DNA of 8,710 nucleotides. Source: Kiritimatiellia bacterium. GTDB taxonomy: Bacteria > Verrucomicrobiota > Kiritimatiellia > RFP12 > UBA1067. Position 1 is the stretch's first letter. Each line of letters begins with the position of its first letter. Below, piece after piece: positions 5,928 through 8,710 of this stretch. The notes under the pieces are model-generated. The model worked only from the letters and a program-made list of their open reading frames with translations, was not told the origin of the DNA and did no database searches. The stretch covers positions 1 to 8,710 of the forward strand of contig JAFVCR010000208.1 in NCBI GenBank assembly GCA_017479035.1, read 5' to 3'. The position numbers were made by a program, and so were the translations under genes.

Positions 5928-7277
5928 TTACTTCTTTTTACCTTTCTCGGATTTCTTGGCGTGCCGCGCTTCGCGCCGTGCATCCTGCTGCGCATCCCGC
6001 TTGGCAGAACGCTCGACGCTCACTATTTTCTCGCGCTCGGGAGCCTTTGTAAGCCCGAGCCGTTCGGCATTTGCGTCGAAATCGGGTATCTGCTCGCGAT
6101 AGTTGTATATGACGCGCCGCAACGCCTGCGCCTGCCGCGGAGAGAGCGAATTGCGCCGTGCGAACTGGTCGCCGAGCGACGTGATGAATTCCTTATCGTC
6201 ATAGACTCTGCGGCCGCGCTTCAAGGGTTCTTTCCACTCTGTGATGTGCTTGGCCATAGCGAGCAGATCCGGCACGGCCGGATCCGACGGCGGTGCCTCG
6301 AAGTCCCCGCCCGTGTATGGCGCAAGACGCGTGCGCACTGCATCCGCATCCGGCAGAGACGATGCATTCTCGCCTACGCTCTTTGCCAATATGACGAATT
6401 GTTTTTCCGTGAGGGTTCTGCCGCGTTCCACCTGTTCGCGCAGCGACACCAAAAACGGATTGTGCTCCATGCCGCCTATACGGTCGAGCGTTTGGAAGCA
6501 CCACTTTACGAGTTCTTCGGAAGGTGCGTTCTTGACCTTGTCGAGCTCCGGCCCCCAGCCAAGATCTATCAACTTCATTTCGCCGTCCGGCATTTGCGCA
6601 CGGTATGCGATGGCGAGTTTTACCAATGCATTCAACTGCTTTTCGCTTAAAGGCTTCGCTTCAGCAATTTGCCGTTTCACGCTGCTGACGAATTCCTGAT
6701 CGGAGAAGTGGCGCTTGCCCACAACTATGGGGTCTTTCCAGCGGGTGACATCCTCGAAGAGTTTAAGGAGTTCGGTGAATTTTTCGATTGGCGGCGGCGG
6801 TTCCTTGGCGGCGGCCAGCCATGCTGTGAAACGCCTGTAGAAATCGCTCAACATGGCCTCGCCGTTCTCCTGTCCATCCTCAACCTTGTCGAGTTCGCTT
6901 TCCATTTCCGCCGTGTAGCCCACGTTGAACAGCGCACCCATCTTTTCCGTAAGCCAATCGCTTACGTCCTTGCCGCGTTGAGTGGGGAGCAACTGCTTCT
7001 CCACGCGCTCCGCATATTGCCTAGTCACGAGGATTTCGATCGTCGCCGCATACGTGGAAGGGCGGCCCACGCCGTTTTCTTCAAGTTCTTTTACAAGGCT
7101 TGCTTCGTTGAAATGCGCGGGAGGCTTGGTCTCTTTGCGCTCGCTCAACCAGCGCACCACGTTTACCGCATCACCCGCCGCGAGCGGAGGAAGAGAGTTC
7201 ACTTCATCGCCGTCTTCGCTGTCGTCGGCCACCTGCTTGCGTTTCTGCACCGCGCCCGCGCCGCTTGCCTTGAGGAA
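5928..7277 (-). pseudogene. topA: DNA topoisomerase I, C-terminal part downstream of in-frame TGA
   Basis: Codons 423-871 of the interrupted topA frame, ending in TAA. It opens with FLKASGAGA, the continuation of the conserved 'F.GF.K' strand, then the last part of the type IA core: VNVVRWLSERKETKPPAHFNEASLVKELEENGVGRPSTYA, QLLPTQRGKDVSDWL and the closing EMESELDKVEDG. The usual cysteine-rich zinc ribbons are absent; there is no CxxC. Instead three homologous modules of about 55-63 residues occur at about 591-653, 677-732 and 759-821. They share W-K-(D/E)-P, (S/D)-(D/K)-(Q/E)-EF-(V/I), LSxxQ and a closing (Q)-(M/I)-PD. A basic Ala/Arg/Lys tail (834-871) ends GKKK. On its own this piece lacks the TOPRIM domain and catalytic Tyr and would be inactive. 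It has no good start: a GTG at 7250 is the first and has no obvious Shine-Dalgarno. Confidence 0.85.
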
Positions 7278-8543
7278 TCAGTCGAAGAGTATCTCCGTGA
7301 CGCTTGCCGTGAAAACGTAGGAGTGCTTGAGTTCGTCTTTGACGGCATCAATATACACTGTTCGCAAATTGAGTTTTGCCGCAGCCATCTGGCTTGCCAC
7401 AAACCGTTTCCAAATGAGATCGTAGAGTTTTTCGGCGCGAGGATCCAGCCCCAGCGCGGATGCGCTCTTCGTTACGTCTGTTGGGCGTATCGCCTCGTGC
7501 GCCTCCTGCGCAGATGCTTTGGATTTGTAGATGTTGGGCTTCTCCGGCAGATATTCCTTGCCGTATTTCTGCGCAATGAACGCCGCCGCCGCCTTTCTAG
7601 CCTCCGGAGCGATGTTCACGGAGTCCGTTCTCATATATGTGATGAGGTCTTCTTCGTAGAGTTTCTGCGCAATCCCCATCGTGACGTGCGGAGTGAAGCC
7701 GTATGCGCCGGAAGCGGCCTGCTGCAAGGTGGATGTGGTGAACGGCGCAGCGGCGTGGCGCGTGCGCGGTTTGTCCTCCACCTTGGAAACTTCCAGCGCG
7801 GCACCATCGAGATCGTTGAGCATCAGCGCCGCTTGCGAGGAGGTTTTTACATCGGGCTTTTCGCCGTCGTAGCGTGCGAGTTTTGCCGTGAACGTTCCTG
7901 CCGTGCCGTCCTTTTTAGCCTCCACGCCCATTACGAAATACTCCTGCGGCGTAAATTCCTCAATGGCGCGTTCACGCTCTACGAGCAGCCTCAACGCCGC
8001 GCTTTGCACGCGTCCGGCGCTCAATGTATTGCCGTAGTGCAGATATTTCCACAGCATTGGCGACACCTGAAAGCCAACGAGCCTGTCGAGAATGCGCCGC
8101 GCCTGTTGCGCGTCCACACGCGCCATGTTTATCTCGCCTGGATTGGCCACGGCTCGCGTCACGGCGTCTTTCGTGATTTCATTATATGTTACGCGCCAGA
8201 CTTTCTTGCCTTTGGTATCGTTTTTGAGAACCTCGCCGAGATGCCATGCGATAGCCTCGCCCTCGCGGTCGGGATCGGGCGCGAGAAATATCTCGTCCGC
8301 TGCTTTGGCAGCCTTGCGCAGTTCGGAGACCACCTTGGCCTTGTCGCTGGAAACTTCGTATGTAGGCGTGAACGTCCAGCAGCCTTCTTTGTTCTTGTCT
8401 TCTTCTATCTTGATTGCAAGGCCGCCTTTCTTCGGCAGATCGCGTATATGCCCCACCGACGCGAGGACGTTGAACTCCCCGCCGAGATATTTGCCGATGG
8501 TTTTTGCTTTGGCCGGCGATTCCACAATAAACAATTTTCCCAT
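7278..8543 (-). CDS. topA: DNA topoisomerase I, N-terminal catalytic part ending at in-frame TGA
   Basis: Type IA topoisomerase that relaxes negative supercoils through a 5'-phosphotyrosine intermediate. The true start is ATG 8543: GKLFIVESPAKAKTIGKYLG is the classic TopA N-terminus, with GGGAG ten bases upstream and a promoter at 8575-8603. The 44-codon upstream extension has no support. TOPRIM domain: VESPAKAKTI, SVGHIRDLPKKG and metal-binding DPDREGE (90-96). Further signatures are YNEITKDAV, QQARRILDRLVGFQVSP, LSAGRVQSAALRLLVERE, the active-site Y303 in ITYMRTDS, and HEAIRPT. The frame stops at TGA, codon 422 (7278-7280), inside ILFD-stop-FLKAS, where homologues have Gly (F.GF). Downstream coding continues in the same frame to 5928, so the full gene would be 871 residues, near the usual length. 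The 421-residue product has the active site but lacks the rest of the core. Interpretations: nonsense mutation, readthrough or consensus error. Confidence 0.92.
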   Translation of the reverse strand: MGKLFIVESPAKAKTIGKYLGGEFNVLASVGHIRDLPKKGGLAIKIEEDKNKEGCWTFTPTYEVSSDKAKVVSELRKAAKAADEIFLAPDPDREGEAIAWHLGEVLKNDTKGKKVWRVTYNEITKDAVTRAVANPGEINMARVDAQQARRILDRLVGFQVSPMLWKYLHYGNTLSAGRVQSAALRLLVERERAIEEFTPQEYFVMGVEAKKDGTAGTFTAKLARYDGEKPDVKTSSQAALMLNDLDGAALEVSKVEDKPRTRHAAAPFTTSTLQQAASGAYGFTPHVTMGIAQKLYEEDLITYMRTDSVNIAPEARKAAAAFIAQKYGKEYLPEKPNIYKSKASAQEAHEAIRPTDVTKSASALGLDPRAEKLYDLIWKRFVASQMAAAKLNLRTVYIDAVKDELKHSYVFTASVTEILFD

Positions 8544-8574
8544 ATCGTACAGTCTCCCGAAAATTATTCCTTTT

Positions 8575-8603
8575 ATCCTACATAAAAAAAGCAAAAATGT
8601 CAA
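8575..8603 (-). promoter_or_regulatory. Sigma-70-like promoter of the topA-xerC-DUF486 operon
   Basis: On the minus strand a perfect -35 TTGACA (plus coordinates 8598-8603) is followed by a 17-base T-rich spacer and TAGGAT (8575-8580, four of six to consensus). The predicted start is near 8568, giving a leader of about 25 bases with GGGAG before the topA ATG at 8543. This supports both the start choice and transcription of the three minus-strand genes as one unit. Confidence 0.72.
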
Positions 8604-8710
8604 TCCCCCGACGTTTTTTGACAATGCACCGCTTATCCCGGATTTTTTGATGAGGCGGACGGGACGTTCCGGCATGGAGCGTCGTCAATGGCGCAGGTGC
8701 GGATGAATGG
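8604..8710. other. Upstream edge region, no confident gene
   Basis: About 107 bases before the window ends. Seen here: a plus-strand TTGACA at 8618-8623 with only a poor -10 (GATTTT, 8641-8646), and an eight-pair stem with one T-G wobble (8663-8670 with 8676-8683, loop GGCAT) lacking a T-run on either strand. ATG 8688, eight bases after GGAG, opens a frame that is cut by the edge after seven codons. A divergent gene may begin here but cannot be shown. Confidence 0.4.

Noticed and set aside
7251..7277. Selenocysteine or pyrrolysine decoding at the topA TGA
   Set aside because: The family residue is Gly, not Cys, the codon is not TAG, and no evident SECIS-like stem follows.
6669..8585. A 638-codon open frame on the plus strand antisense to topA
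   Set aside because: The minus strand encodes unmistakable TopA motifs over this span. The antisense frame is Arg/Cys/His/Phe-rich with no family resemblance, a typical mirror frame of GC-rich coding DNA.
8544..8675. 44-codon N-terminal extension of TopA to an ATG at 8675
   Set aside because: It crosses the predicted promoter and ribosome-binding site, and the TopA family begins at the GKLFIVESPAKAKTI segment.
8688..8710. Start of a divergent gene at ATG 8688
   Set aside because: Only seven codons are visible before the edge. GGAG spacing is acceptable, but the promoter has a poor -10 and no protein similarity can be judged.

Overview
The window looks like chromosomal DNA from a mid-to-high-GC bacterium. 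GlnRS, a sigma-54 activator and two small inner-membrane families suggest a Gram-negative-type lineage. A PVC-group relative (Kiritimatiellota/Lentisphaerota-like) is possible, but that is a guess with no diagnostic marker. No RNA gene, insertion sequence or CRISPR array was found.

Layout. (1) Positions 2-2603, plus strand: a tightly packed, probably co-translated run of glnS (5' end outside the window), an ispA-like prenyl diphosphate synthase and a DUF805 membrane protein. (2) Positions 2604-3049: a non-coding gap holding a previously unnamed (to me) array of seven exact-period 22-bp units (2679-2832), followed by an AT-rich promoter region. (3) Positions 3050-4570, plus strand: a NifA-type sigma-54 activator (GAF, AAA+, Fis-type helix-turn-helix) whose GAF domain is interrupted by two in-frame TAA codons without any frameshift. 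(4) Positions 4583-8543, minus strand: a convergent operon topA > xerC/D > DUF486 behind a good sigma-70-like promoter. topA is interrupted by one in-frame TGA exactly where a conserved glycine is expected. (5) Positions 8604-8710: upstream edge with no confident gene.

How the genes relate. The left run is housekeeping: glutaminyl-tRNA formation and isoprenoid chain elongation, plus an uncharacterised membrane protein. The right operon pairs DNA relaxation with chromosome-dimer resolution, an association also seen in Bacillus (topA-gid-xerC). The sigma-54 activator stands alone behind the repeat array and no target promoter was found.

The points most worth a second look are the 22-bp dyad array, the three frame-preserving internal stop codons in two otherwise well-conserved genes, the zinc-ribbon-free TopA tail made of three homologous modules, and an IspA that has lost the lysine loop after its second Asp-rich motif.
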